Shown here: piece by piece, positions 45,365 through 54,733 of the stretch
How the letters are laid out: the number at the start of each line of letters is the position of its first letter
Numbering within the stretch: the stretch's first letter is position 1
Assembly: GCF_003194385.1 (NCBI RefSeq)
Contig: NZ_LAPT01000098.1
Span: 1-64,000, forward strand
DNA length: 64,000 nt
Direction: 5' to 3'
From: Pokkaliibacter plantistimulans
Lineage (GTDB): Bacteria; Pseudomonadota; Gammaproteobacteria; Pseudomonadales; Balneatricaceae
Position numbers and translations under genes: made by a program
Notes under the pieces: model-generated
The model's input: only the letters and a program-made list of their open reading frames with translations
Databases searched by the model: none
What the model was told of the DNA's origin: nothing

Positions 45365-45820
45365 TCAGCGGCCGAGGCGCTGGTAGGCCGTAGGCAGCGG
45401 GCGAATATGCCCTTCGTCATTGATCGCCACCAGCACTAACAGGCCTTCGGTGATCTTGCGGAATTCTGTGCCATCCGGGCACTGCGCCCAGACTTCTACG
45501 GCAATCTTCATCGATGATTTGCCGGTTTCCACCGTACGGGTATAGAAACTCAGCAGCGTGCCCACCAGTACCGGGGAGAGAAACTCCACCTGAGAAATGG
45601 ACACGGTGGCAATACGGCCATGGGCCAGTCTGCCCGCATGGACGGCGGCGGCGGTATCCATATGCTTGACCAGCCAGCCACCGAAAATATCGCCGTAGCT
45701 GTTGGTATCACTGATGGACGCCGGGAATTGCAGGCTCAACTCACCCTGAGGCAGCGGATTGCTTTCTTCACTGTCGAGCAGCTCGACGGCGTCGTTTTCT
45801 GGGACGTTCAAAGGTTCCAT
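45365..45820 (-). CDS. YciA-type acyl-CoA thioesterase
   Basis: Hot-dog-fold thioesterase of about 151 residues that hydrolyses acyl-CoAs. The core reads DTNSYGDIFGGWLVKHMDTAAAVHAGRLAHGRIATVSI, the YciA signature with the catalytic aspartate, then FLSPVLVGTLLSFYTRTVETGKSSM. The N-terminus has an acidic extension of about 25 residues. I chose ATG 45820; an in-frame GTG at 45829 adds three residues. Neither has a strong ribosome site. A TATAAT -10 candidate on the minus strand lies at 45879-45884. Confidence 0.88.
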   Translation of the reverse strand: MEPLNVPENDAVELLDSEESNPLPQGELSLQFPASISDTNSYGDIFGGWLVKHMDTAAAVHAGRLAHGRIATVSISQVEFLSPVLVGTLLSFYTRTVETGKSSMKIAVEVWAQCPDGTEFRKITEGLLVLVAINDEGHIRPLPTAYQRLGR

Positions 45821-46056
45821 GACATTCACTTTCAGCTAATTGAGCCCGAAGGCCAGCTCGCCTTGTTCCAGCTTGCTTATTATAGGGGACTCGTGCTGTC
45901 ACCGGCCCTGCTGTGTGGTGACGAGGTGACCGACCCCGGTGGGTGCCGGATTCAGTCACACCGGCCACCGGCTAGTATAGCGGCATCGTCGCAGAAGGCG
46001 CAGCACTTCTGCTGCAGTGTGTATCCTGAGGGGGGAATGGGAGGTAGTCCCGGTGA

Positions 46057-46086
46057 TTGTCACGCGGTTGTCATATTTACGTCATA
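46057..46086 (+). promoter_or_regulatory. Pho box upstream of pstS (three 11-base-spaced repeats)
   Basis: TTGTCAC, TTGTCAT and ACGTCAT occur with an exact 11-base period (repeat cores at 46058, 46069 and 46080). This is the arrangement of PhoB-bound direct repeats (consensus CTGTCAT with 4-base spacers). It predicts phosphate-starvation induction of pstS. Confidence 0.82.
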
Positions 46087-46176
46087 GAGTGTCGGGGCTA
46101 CATTGGGGGCTGTCTCTGTGGGGGCGGCGTTCAGGGAGAGGCGGGACCGCAGCTCGCCTCTCCCACTTAGTAACCT

Positions 46177-46304
46177 GCTCACGATCTTGCGAGCTGGGGC
46201 CAGACAAGGCGAAAAGCACTGAGGAAGCGGAGTTTAGTAGTTCTAAATGAGCATTCCGAAGGGCTGTTCAACGCCGTGTGGTCGGCGCGCAGCAGATCGT
46301 GAAC
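46177..46304. mobile_element. MITE-like inverted-repeat element in the pstS leader
   Basis: The ends match as inverted repeats: GCTCACGATCTTGCGAGC (46177-46194) and GCGCGCAGCAGATCGTGAAC (46285-46304), the latter complementary apart from a two-base gap and a few changes. The centre has GACAAGGCGAAAA and AAGCGGAGTTTAGT...CTAAATGAGCATT, a core shared with the element at 62105-62252. There is no coding capacity for a transposase. It separates the Pho box from pstS. Confidence 0.6.
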
Positions 46305-46381
46305 TCACCGACTGCCATCAGGGTGAGTGGTGTACCAACCATAGCCTGCAATACGCGTTCAGCGGGGAAGCAAAGCATCTG

Positions 46382-47359
46382 ATGCGATTCAAAGTAAGTG
46401 TGGCGACTATCGTGCTGACGCTGGCCACCGCTGCTGGCACCAGTCTGGCACAGGCCAGCAATGTCGATACTGACCTGCCTGATTATCAGAAAGCCGCCGG
46501 TGTGTCCGGTAACCTGTCGTCGGTCGGCTCCGATACCCTGGCTAACCTGATGACGCTGTGGGCCGAGGCCTTCAAGCGTAATTATCCTAATGTCAATGTC
46601 CAGATTCAGGCTGCTGGTTCCTCCACTGCCCCACCTGCGCTGACCGAAGGCACCGCCAATGTCGGGCCGATGAGTCGCACCATGAAGGACAACGAGATCG
46701 AAGCCTTCGAGAGCAAATACGGCTATAAGCCGACCGCCGTGCCAGTGGCTATCGATGCGCTGGCGGTGTTTGTACAGAAGGACAATCCGGTCGAAAACCT
46801 CACTCTGCAGCAGCTGGACGGTATTTTCTCCTCTACCCGCAAGTGTGGCGGTGATGACATCAGTCGCTGGAGCCAGGTTGGCGTAAGTGGCAGTCTGGCT
46901 GAGCAAAGTATTCAGCTGTACGGCCGCAACTCGGTGTCCGGTACCTACGGCTATTTCAAGGAACATGCCCTGTGCAAGGGTGACTACAAGAGCAACGTCA
47001 ATGAACAGCCGGGCTCGGCGTCGGTGGTGCAGTCGGTTTCCACCTCACTGAATGCCATCGGTTATTCCGGCATCGGCTACAAGACCGCCTCGGTCAAGAC
47101 CGTCAATCTCGCCAAAAAAGAGGGCGGTCCCTATGTGGCAGCGACAGCGGACAATGCCATCAACGGTAGCTATCCACTGGCTCGTTTCCTCTATATCTAT
47201 GTCAACAAGGCCCCTAACCAGCCGTTACCGCCGCTGGAGCGTGAGCTGATCAGGCTGATCATGTCCAGACAGGGTCAGGAAGTGGTGGTGCGTGATGGTT
47301 ATGTGCCGCTGCCCAGGCAGGTGGTGGAGAAAGCGCTGGGGAGTGTCGGATTACAGTGA
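46382..47359 (+). CDS. pstS: Phosphate ABC transporter substrate-binding protein
   Basis: Periplasmic phosphate-binding protein of 325 residues with a signal peptide ([20 protein letters not shown] to about SLAQA). The mature part has [43 protein letters not shown] (phosphate loop), [27 protein letters not shown] and [10 protein letters not shown], consistent with the PstS group lacking the E. coli-type spacing. ATG 46382 follows GGGGAAG; a longer frame from 46247 runs back into the inverted-repeat element and is not a credible N-terminus. A strong terminator follows, so pstS is expressed separately from pstCAB-phoU. Confidence 0.93.
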   Translation: MRFKVSVATIVLTLATAAGTSLAQASNVDTDLPDYQKAAGVSGNLSSVGSDTLANLMTLWAEAFKRNYPNVNVQIQAAGSSTAPPALTEGTANVGPMSRTMKDNEIEAFESKYGYKPTAVPVAIDALAVFVQKDNPVENLTLQQLDGIFSSTRKCGGDDISRWSQVGVSGSLAEQSIQLYGRNSVSGTYGYFKEHALCKGDYKSNVNEQPGSASVVQSVSTSLNAIGYSGIGYKTASVKTVNLAKKEGGPYVAATADNAINGSYPLARFLYIYVNKAPNQPLPPLERELIRLIMSRQGQEVVVRDGYVPLPRQVVEKALGSVGLQ

Positions 47360-47440
47360 AGGATGCCGAGGGTGCTGAGCATTGTGAACGCGTTCTGATG
47401 CAGGCAGCGGCTGTCTATTTTCACAGGGAGTAACAGCTAA

Positions 47441-47484
47441 AGCCTGGCAGATTCGAAGAAGGGGCGAATCTGTCAGGCTTTTCT
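47441..47484 (+). terminator. Intrinsic terminator after pstS
   Basis: AGCCTGGCAGATTCG and CGAATCTGTCAGGCT form a 15-bp stem with one G-T wobble and a 9-base loop. TTTTCTCTTT follows directly. It is a strong rho-independent terminator between pstS and pstC. Confidence 0.9.
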
Positions 47485-47617
47485 CTTTACCTCACCGCAC
47501 AGGTGTGGGATGTCTGGCTGAAGGAGAAGCCGCGACATGATCAGCAGGGAAGAAAGACACCGGTCATTCAGCGTGAGGGGAAGCGATTCCTGCCTCAGGC
47601 TGACGCATATGCGTCGA

Positions 47618-47637
47618 ATGTCATGGTATTGTCATAA
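47618..47637 (+). promoter_or_regulatory. Pho box upstream of pstC
   Basis: TGTCATGGTATTGTCATAA contains two perfect TGTCAT repeats with an 11-base period, about 150 bases before the pstC start. Together with the preceding terminator this gives pstCAB-phoU its own PhoB-controlled promoter. Confidence 0.82.
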
Positions 47638-47787
47638 TGCCGCAATAAACTGGTGTTCCGCTTTATCTGCGCACGCCGTATCCTTGCGCCTTTTTGCCCA
47701 ACTGGCTGATAAGACGGTGATTTGCCAAATTCGACAGAGCCTCACAAGCCATAGCCCCATACCAGCCGTGCTGGCCAGAGTGGTTTC

Positions 47788-50079
47788 ATGAACGCACGTG
47801 TACCCGTGGATGCCCCTGAACTGGATTTCGATACCCCTGCCCTGCGGCGGCATCGCAGAATCCGTGCGCTCAAGGATCGGCTGGCGAGTGGCATGATTGG
47901 TATCGGTGGCATCAGTGTCATTGTGGCCGTGCTGTTGATCTGTGTTTATCTGATTTATGAAGTGCTGCCGCTGTTCGAGCGCGCCAGCATCCGCCCCTGG
48001 CAGACGGGTCAGCAGCTCAGCAGCGCCTATGTGCTGGCCGATGTCAAAGGTTCACCGCTCTACATCACCACCGAAGAACAGGCCGAAATCGGCATGGAAG
48101 TCACCGATACCGGTGAGGTGGTGTTCTTCAATGCCGCCAGTGGCAAGATCGTCCAGCGCCATGCCCTGCCCCTGCCTGCCAATACCCACATCACCAGCTT
48201 TGCTCAGCCTGCTGCCCGCGGGGATACCTTTGCCGTGGGACTGTCCGATGGCTCGGCACTGGTGCTGCGTGATGACTATCAGGTCACCTACCCCAATGAT
48301 CAGCGCCTGATCACCCCCCTGCTCAGCTTTCCCTTTGGTGACACGCCGCTGCAGGTACAGAGCGATGGTCAGCCGCTCAACTATCTGGCCCTGCGTGACA
48401 GTGATGATGCACTGATGCTGGTCGGTGGCCATGACGCCAATCTGGCGGCGGTGCGCTTCGACAAACAGACTAATCTGCTGACCAATGAAGTCAGCCTGAC
48501 ACCGACCCGCTTCAGCCTGCCGCAGAGCAATCACCGGGTGCAGCAGGTGCTGATCCTGCCCGGCATGCAGTGGATCGTGGCGGGTGAAGAGAACGGCGGT
48601 CTGTCGGTGTTCGATCTGCGCAAGGCCGACAAACCCATCCTCAGCGAACAGCTAAGCGCCAGTAAGGGTGACATCACCATCATGACCCTGCTGCTGGGTG
48701 GCCAGTCGGTGCTGGTGGGCGATGATCAGGGCACCGTATCGCAGTGGTTTCTGGTGCGTGGCGAGAAGAAAGAATGGCATCTGCAGCGTATCCGTGCCTT
48801 CAGCCGTCAGGGTTACAAGGTTGACTGGATTGCGCCGGAGCAGGGCCGCAAAGGGTTTGCCGTGGCATACGACGACGGCATGGTCAGCCTCTACAACGCC
48901 ACTGCCGAGACCAACAGTGTCAATCGCCGCCTGTTTGAGCAGAGCGAACCGCTGCTGCTGGGCTATGCGCCACGCGGCAACGCCCTGCTGACGGTGAACA
49001 GCCAGCATCAGTTGCAGCTGTGGGCTGTGGACAATGAGCACCCGGAAGTCTCCTGGCGCAGTCTGTGGGGCAAGGTCTGGTATGAAGGCTACGATCACCC
49101 CGACTACATCTGGCAGTCTTCCTCTGCCGCCAATGATTTCGAACCCAAGTTCAGCCTGACACCGCTGGCGTTCGGCACCCTCAAGGCGGCGCTGTATGCC
49201 ATGCTGCTGGCCACACCGCTGGCCATCTGCGGCGCCATCTACACCGCCTACTTCATGGCTGGTGGATTGCGGCGCAAGGTCAAGCCACTGATCGAGCTGA
49301 TGGAAGCCCTGCCGACGGTTATTCTCGGTTTCTTTGCCGGGCTGTTTCTGGCGCCCTTTGTGGAAGGCCACCTGCCCTTTATTGCCATGGCCCTTGTCCT
49401 GATTCCTGTCGGTGTGCTGCTGTTTGCCTTTGCCTGGGCGCAGTTGCCCGGCGCGATCCGTCACCGCCTGCCGGAAGGCTTTGATGCCCTGCTGCTGGTG
49501 CCGCTGATCCTGCTGCTGGGCTGGCTGTGCCTGAGCTTGTCAGAGCCGGTGGAACTGGCCCTGTTCGGGGGCGATGCCCGTGCCTTCCTCACCAATCAGC
49601 TGGGGATCGACTTTGATCAGCGCAATGCGCTGGTGGTGGGTCTGGCGATGGGTTTTGCGGTGATTCCGACGATCTTTTCCATTACCGAAGATGCCATCTT
49701 CGGTGTGCCGCGCTCGCTGACCTACGGCTCGCTGGCACTGGGCGCCACGCCCTGGCAGACCCTGGTGCGGGTGGTACTGCCGACTGCTTCGCCGGGGATT
49801 TTCTCGGCGCTGATGATCGGTCTGGGCCGGGCGGTCGGTGAAACCATGATCGTGCTGATGGCCACCGGTAACACGCCGATCATGGATGCCAATATTTTCG
49901 AGGGCATGCGAACACTGGCCGCCAACATCGCGGTAGAAATGCCGGAGTCGGAGGTGGGCAGCTCTCATTTCCGTATCCTGTTCCTGGCGGCGCTGGTGTT
50001 GTTTGCCTTTACTTTTGTGATGAATACCGGTGCAGAGCTGATCCGTCAGCGCCTGCGCAAGAAATACGGTTCCCTGTAA
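47788..50079 (+). CDS. pstC: Phosphate ABC transporter permease PstC (long form)
   Basis: Inner-membrane permease of 763 residues, more than twice the E. coli length. After one N-terminal membrane segment (MIGIGGISVIVAVLLICVYL) comes a periplasmic domain of about 380 residues with repeated beta-strand patterns that suggest a propeller (for example MQWIVAGEENGGLSVFDL, LVGDDQGTVSQWFL). The permease domain follows, with LTPLAFGTLKAALYAMLLAT, EALPTVILGFFAGLF and the EAA loop LGATPWQTLVRVVLPTASPG. This long form occurs in many marine and pseudomonad-like bacteria. ATG 47788 has a weak ribosome site. It is the first gene of pstCAB-phoU. Confidence 0.93.
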   Translation: MNARVPVDAPELDFDTPALRRHRRIRALKDRLASGMIGIGGISVIVAVLLICVYLIYEVLPLFERASIRPWQTGQQLSSAYVLADVKGSPLYITTEEQAEIGMEVTDTGEVVFFNAASGKIVQRHALPLPANTHITSFAQPAARGDTFAVGLSDGSALVLRDDYQVTYPNDQRLITPLLSFPFGDTPLQVQSDGQPLNYLALRDSDDALMLVGGHDANLAAVRFDKQTNLLTNEVSLTPTRFSLPQSNHRVQQVLILPGMQWIVAGEENGGLSVFDLRKADKPILSEQLSASKGDITIMTLLLGGQSVLVGDDQGTVSQWFLVRGEKKEWHLQRIRAFSRQGYKVDWIAPEQGRKGFAVAYDDGMVSLYNATAETNSVNRRLFEQSEPLLLGYAPRGNALLTVNSQHQLQLWAVDNEHPEVSWRSLWGKVWYEGYDHPDYIWQSSSAANDFEPKFSLTPLAFGTLKAALYAMLLATPLAICGAIYTAYFMAGGLRRKVKPLIELMEALPTVILGFFAGLFLAPFVEGHLPFIAMALVLIPVGVLLFAFAWAQLPGAIRHRLPEGFDALLLVPLILLLGWLCLSLSEPVELALFGGDARAFLTNQLGIDFDQRNALVVGLAMGFAVIPTIFSITEDAIFGVPRSLTYGSLALGATPWQTLVRVVLPTASPGIFSALMIGLGRAVGETMIVLMATGNTPIMDANIFEGMRTLAANIAVEMPESEVGSSHFRILFLAALVLFAFTFVMNTGAELIRQRLRKKYGSL

Positions 50080-50112
50080 CCCTGCGAGCAGCGGAAGGAA
50101 GCAAAGCGGTCG

Positions 50113-51804
50113 ATGCGTATCTCCTGGAAACAATGGTCTCAATCCGGCGCCCCCTGGGTGTGGATCAATGCCGGTGCAGTGGCCATCAGCCTGATCATGG
50201 TGCTGGGCCTGCTGGGGGTGATCGCAGTACGTGGTCTTGGCCATTTCTGGCCCGCGGCGGTGATGCAGGCGGATTACCTCAATGAGGCCGGGCAGCTGGA
50301 AAGCCTGATCGGTGAGCCGGTCAGCACCGAGCTGGTGCCCGCTGCACGCCTGCGTGATGCCGGTGTGCCGCTCAATACCGACAAGAGTGAAGTTTCCCGG
50401 ACCCTGCTGAAGACTGGCAACCGCGACCTGTTCGGTGGCGATTTCCGCTGGGTGATCAGTGATCATCTGCAGCAGGTGCGCTATCCCTCGCTGCTGATGA
50501 CGCTGGAGCGTCGTGAATGGGGCAATTTCTATGGTGTGCCGCGGCAGCTGCTGGAGGGCGACAAGCCTGTGGCCAGTTTCACCGGCACTGACAGCAACCC
50601 GCAGAATGAGCAGAGCTGGCAGCTGTTGCAGCAGCATATCGAGCGGTCGCTGGCCATTCATCATGAGATTGTGCAGATCGAAAAGGTCGAGATCGGTGCC
50701 ATCAATGCCCAGATCGAGCGCCTGCGTCTGCAGCAGCGCAGCCTGCAACTGCAGGGTGAAGCCTCACCGGCGGCACTGGCTGAGATAGATGTGGAGCGCG
50801 ATCAGGCCCAGCGCGCCTATCAGCAGCTGCAGGACAAGCTGACCCGACTTTATCAGCAGGCCAATCGCGATACCCTGGTGGTGGAAGCCGCCAACGGTAA
50901 ACAGCTGAACATCGCACTGGACAAGATCGTCCGCGCCTATCGCCCCAATGCCATGCATCTGGGGCAGAAAATCAGTTTCTATGCCAGCAAGCTGTGGGAA
51001 TTCCTCAGTGCCGAGCCGCGTGAGGCCAATACCGAAGGCGGCATCTACCCGGCCATCTTCGGCACGGTGATGATGGTGATTCTGATGACCCTGTTCGTCA
51101 CCCCCTGCGGTGTGATTGCCGCGGTGTACATGCGGGAATATGCCCGTCAGGGGCTGCTGACCCGTATTCTGCGTATTGCCGTCAATAACCTCGCCGGGGT
51201 GCCTTCCATCGTTTACGGCGTGTTTGGTCTGGGCTTTTTCGTCTATTTCCTGGGGGGCAGCATCGATCAGCTGTTCTTCCGTGCTGCGCTGCCTTCCCCC
51301 ACCTTTGGTACCCCCGGTTTGCTGTGGGCCTCACTGACGCTGGCACTGTTGACGCTGCCGGTGGTGATTGTCGCGACGGAAGAAGGCCTGAGCCGGATTC
51401 CGCGCTCGGTGCGCGAAGGCAGTCTGGCACTGGGCGCGACCAAGTGGGAAACCCTGTGGCGGGTGGTGCTGCCCATGGCCAGCCCGGCAATGATGACCGG
51501 GGTGATTCTGGCCGTAGCCCGTGCGGCGGGCGAAGTGGCACCGCTGATGCTGGTCGGGGTGGTCAAACTGGCGCCGAGCCTGCCGGTGGACGGCAATTTT
51601 CCCTATGTCCATCTGGATCAGAAATTTATGCATCTGGGTTTCCATATCTACGACGTGGGCTTCCAGAGCCCCAATGTCGAAGCTGCCCGTCCGCTGGTGT
51701 ATGCCACGGCGCTGCTGCTGGTGATCGTAATCGCCCTGCTCAACTTTGCTGCCGTGTCGATCCGCAATCATCTGCGGGAAAAATACCGGGCGCTGGAAAT
51801 CTGA
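50113..51804 (+). CDS. pstA: Phosphate ABC transporter permease PstA (long form)
   Basis: Inner-membrane permease of 563 residues, long form that pairs with the long PstC. The first membrane helix is near 18-40. A periplasmic insertion of about 230 residues follows, including a coiled coil (QIEKVEIGAINAQIERLRLQ and the next ~60 residues). The C-terminal permease domain has GGIYPAIFGTVMMVILMTLF, VNNLAGVPSIVYGVFGLGFF and the EAA loop LGATKWETLWRVVLPMASPA. ATG 50113 lies 33 bases after the pstC stop. The extra domains of PstC and PstA may interact with each other in the periplasm, which is inference. Confidence 0.93.
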   Translation: MRISWKQWSQSGAPWVWINAGAVAISLIMVLGLLGVIAVRGLGHFWPAAVMQADYLNEAGQLESLIGEPVSTELVPAARLRDAGVPLNTDKSEVSRTLLKTGNRDLFGGDFRWVISDHLQQVRYPSLLMTLERREWGNFYGVPRQLLEGDKPVASFTGTDSNPQNEQSWQLLQQHIERSLAIHHEIVQIEKVEIGAINAQIERLRLQQRSLQLQGEASPAALAEIDVERDQAQRAYQQLQDKLTRLYQQANRDTLVVEAANGKQLNIALDKIVRAYRPNAMHLGQKISFYASKLWEFLSAEPREANTEGGIYPAIFGTVMMVILMTLFVTPCGVIAAVYMREYARQGLLTRILRIAVNNLAGVPSIVYGVFGLGFFVYFLGGSIDQLFFRAALPSPTFGTPGLLWASLTLALLTLPVVIVATEEGLSRIPRSVREGSLALGATKWETLWRVVLPMASPAMMTGVILAVARAAGEVAPLMLVGVVKLAPSLPVDGNFPYVHLDQKFMHLGFHIYDVGFQSPNVEAARPLVYATALLLVIVIALLNFAAVSIRNHLREKYRALEI

Positions 51805-51852
51805 AGATTGTGGTGTCACTGCCGGGCGTGGCGGTGATCAGGAGAACCGTTG

Positions 51853-52680
<828 letters not shown>

Positions 52681-52930
52681 GGCTATCCGCACGATTTGCT
52701 GCGTGCTGTCCTCATGCAGCGGCAGCAGGAAACTTTACATACATAAACGGGTCCATTTCACAGAACCGGTATGCTTTTTGCGCCACCTAAGGGAACTGCC
52801 GTTCCTGATGGCGCAACGGTGAAAAAATCACAATAAAAACAACGTAATGACCGTAAGCAGAAGGCTGTCAGGCATTGCGATGATCGGTTAACGACGAAGC
52901 CCTACTACCCGGCAACCTCAGGGGGAGACC

Positions 52931-53653
52931 ATGCAATTGCAGGACATGCACTCCGACCATATTTCGCAACAGTTCAATGCGGATCTGGAAGCGATCCGCG
53001 GCCGGCTGCTGGCGATGGGCGGATTGATCGAGAAGCAGATTCAGGACGCCCTCACCGCACTGGTGGAAGGGGATACCGAACTGGCCCGTGTGGTGCGCCA
53101 GAATGAAAAGCAGGTCAATACCATGGATGTGGAGATTGACCAGGAATGTACCCGCATCATTGCCCGCCGCCAGCCCACCGCCTCTGATCTGCGAATGGTG
53201 GTGACCGCCTATAAGTTCTCCAGTGATCTGGAGCGGATGGGCGATGAGGCCAAGCGTATCGCCAAACTCACGCTCAAGCTGGCCGAAGATGGCCAGTCAC
53301 CCCGTGGCTATGTGGAAGTACGCATGATCGGCAACCATGTGCTCGACATGGTGCGCAAGATCCTGACCGCCTTTGCCCGTTACGATCTGGCCACTGCTTA
53401 TGACGTGGCCAAGGAAGACCGGCTGGTGGATCAGGAATACAAGTCGGCCACCCGCGCGCTGGTGACCTACATGATGGAAGACCCGCGTTCCATTTCTAGT
53501 GTGCTGCACATGCTGTGGGTGCTGCGTTCGCTGGAGCGTATCGGTGACCATGCTCACAACATCGCGCAGTATCTGGTGTTTCTGGTCAAGGGCAAGGATG
53601 TGCGCCACGCCGGGCTGGAAAGCTTCAAGAATGCGGTGGAAGGTAACCGTTAA
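52931..53653 (+). CDS. phoU: Phosphate signalling regulator PhoU
   Basis: Cytosolic negative modulator of PhoR/PhoB signalling and of Pst transport, 240 residues. Two three-helix PhoU repeats are visible, each with the conserved acidic/Arg pattern: RVVRQNEKQVNTMDVEIDQE with DLRMVVTAYKFSSDLERMGD in the first, and DRLVDQEYKSATRALVTYM with HMLWVLRSLERIGDHAHNIA in the second. ATG 52931 follows AGGGGGAG. The 250-base gap after pstB holds no gene and no visible Pho box. phoB and phoR are not in the window. Confidence 0.95.
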   Translation: MQLQDMHSDHISQQFNADLEAIRGRLLAMGGLIEKQIQDALTALVEGDTELARVVRQNEKQVNTMDVEIDQECTRIIARRQPTASDLRMVVTAYKFSSDLERMGDEAKRIAKLTLKLAEDGQSPRGYVEVRMIGNHVLDMVRKILTAFARYDLATAYDVAKEDRLVDQEYKSATRALVTYMMEDPRSISSVLHMLWVLRSLERIGDHAHNIAQYLVFLVKGKDVRHAGLESFKNAVEGNR

Positions 53654-53677
53654 GCCACATCCCTGCTGTACAAAACC

Positions 53678-53716
53678 AAGAGCCCGTCGGCTTTCACCGA
53701 CGGGCTCTTTTATTTT
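53678..53716 (+). terminator. Intrinsic terminator after phoU
   Basis: AAGAGCCCGTCGG and CCGACGGGCTCTT form a perfect 13-bp stem with a 6-base loop, followed by TTATTTT. It ends the pst operon and lies between convergent genes. Confidence 0.92.
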
Positions 53717-53772
53717 GCATGGCGAGCATGGGAAGACGTTGAGAATCTGTTCAGGCTCGCGCCGGTAGCGGC

Positions 53773-54540
53773 CTACCCTTTGGCGTGGACACTGATGCAC
53801 AACGCATCATGCAGCCAGAACTCCTCATCAAACTCGATAAACACCCCTTCGCTGTTGCGGCTGATACGGTTGACATACAGTCCGGCGGTACCGGGTGTGA
53901 CACCGAGAATCCCGGCCTGAGGTTCGGTCAGGGCGGTGGGATACATGGTCACATGCTTGTCGGACAGTGACACGCTGTACTCATGGCGCATCAGTTTCCA
54001 CAGGGACTGGTTGAAATCGAAACGCAGCAGGCCCGGACAGACGGCCGGATTGACATAGATGTTCTCGGTCAGAATGGCACGGCCATCGATATAGCGGCGG
54101 CGCTGGATATGGTAGATCTCGCTGCCCTCTTCCAGCCCGCTTTTCTGCGCCAGCCAGGCGGGTACGGTCAGGCTGGTGGACTGCAGTGTCTCGGTGCGCG
54201 GTACGCCGCCCTGCTTGGTGACATAGTCGGTGAAGCTGACGTCGAGGCTGGGGTCGTAGATGATGCGTTCGGGGGAGACAAACCAGCCGCGGCGATTGGA
54301 GCGGTACAGCTTGCCCTCGGCTTCCAGCTGGCCCAGCGCCAGACGGGCGGTGACACGGGTGGTCTGGTATTGCTCGGACAGGGTACGTTCCGATGGCAGG
54401 CGGCTGTGGGCGCTGAGCTGGCCGGTGGCAATCTGCGCGGCAATGCGGTCACGCAGTTGCAGATAGAACGGAGTACGGCTGTTCTCGGTATCGTCGGCGC
54501 TCGCACTCGCTGCGTCGCGCTGTCCCTGTGAAGTGCTCAA
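53773..54540 (-). CDS. GntR/HutC-family regulator, PhnR-like
   Basis: DNA-binding regulator of about 255 residues. An N-terminal winged helix (FYLQLRDRIAAQIATGQL, LPSERTLSEQYQTTRVTARL) is followed by a UTRA ligand domain (EIYHIQRRRYIDGRAILTEN, EPQAGILGVTPGTAGLYVNR, FIEFDEEFWLHDAL). The last motif is like that of phosphonate-utilisation regulators (PhnR). I chose TTG 54540, with GGAAGG upstream; the frame is open to ATG 54642, which would begin directly on an operator-like site. The gene is about 15 kb from the phn block but carries a copy of the same operator, so it is the best candidate regulator of that block. Ligand unknown. Confidence 0.8.
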   Translation of the reverse strand: MSTSQGQRDAASASADDTENSRTPFYLQLRDRIAAQIATGQLSAHSRLPSERTLSEQYQTTRVTARLALGQLEAEGKLYRSNRRGWFVSPERIIYDPSLDVSFTDYVTKQGGVPRTETLQSTSLTVPAWLAQKSGLEEGSEIYHIQRRRYIDGRAILTENIYVNPAVCPGLLRFDFNQSLWKLMRHEYSVSLSDKHVTMYPTALTEPQAGILGVTPGTAGLYVNRISRNSEGVFIEFDEEFWLHDALCISVHAKG

Positions 54541-54641
54541 GATGTGCCTTCCTGCAAAATGTGCCTTCTTGATAGTCAGTAAAAGCCCGCCGCCGCAGGG
54601 CTGGTACGCTGCCAGAGGTGGCAGGCCGGGCGTTGCGGGCA

Positions 54642-54653
54642 TGGTATAGGCCA
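54642..54653. promoter_or_regulatory. Operator-like site upstream of the GntR regulator
   Basis: TGGTATAGGCCA (followed by GT) matches the two phn sites at 10-11 of 12 positions and lies about 100 bases upstream of the preferred start. It suggests autoregulation. Confidence 0.55.
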
Positions 54654-54733
54654 GTCTGTGACAGTTTGATGATGGTCCGGGCAGGCCATTTCAAGGTGAT
54701 CAGCCTGTTCCCTGACAGCGCGTCAGCAGGTGG

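Larger units (their letters stand above)
45830..46381. promoter_or_regulatory. pstS upstream region with Pho box and inserted repeat element
   Basis: A 552-base gap. It holds a candidate -10 for the thioesterase gene (45879-45884, minus), a three-repeat Pho box (46057-46086), a candidate pstS -10 TACATT (46099-46104), and an inverted-repeat element (46177-46304). No independent gene is visible; a frame starting at ATG 46247 is only the upstream extension of pstS inside the element. Confidence 0.6.

Noticed and set aside
45217-45420. Minus-strand small frame with a hydrophobic stretch between the thioesterase and diguanylate cyclase genes
   Set aside because: The only in-frame start lies inside the thioesterase gene and there is no ribosome site after it. 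The hydrophobic part alone is not enough.
46247-46381. N-terminal extension of PstS from ATG 46247
   Set aside because: It runs through the inverted-repeat element and precedes a normal signal peptide that starts at ATG 46382.
47537-47791. An 84-codon plus-strand frame before pstC, with a GGAG site and a stop overlapping the pstC ATG
   Set aside because: It contains the perfect Pho box, so it would have to be coding and promoter at once. The predicted residues have no family look and follow a strong terminator.
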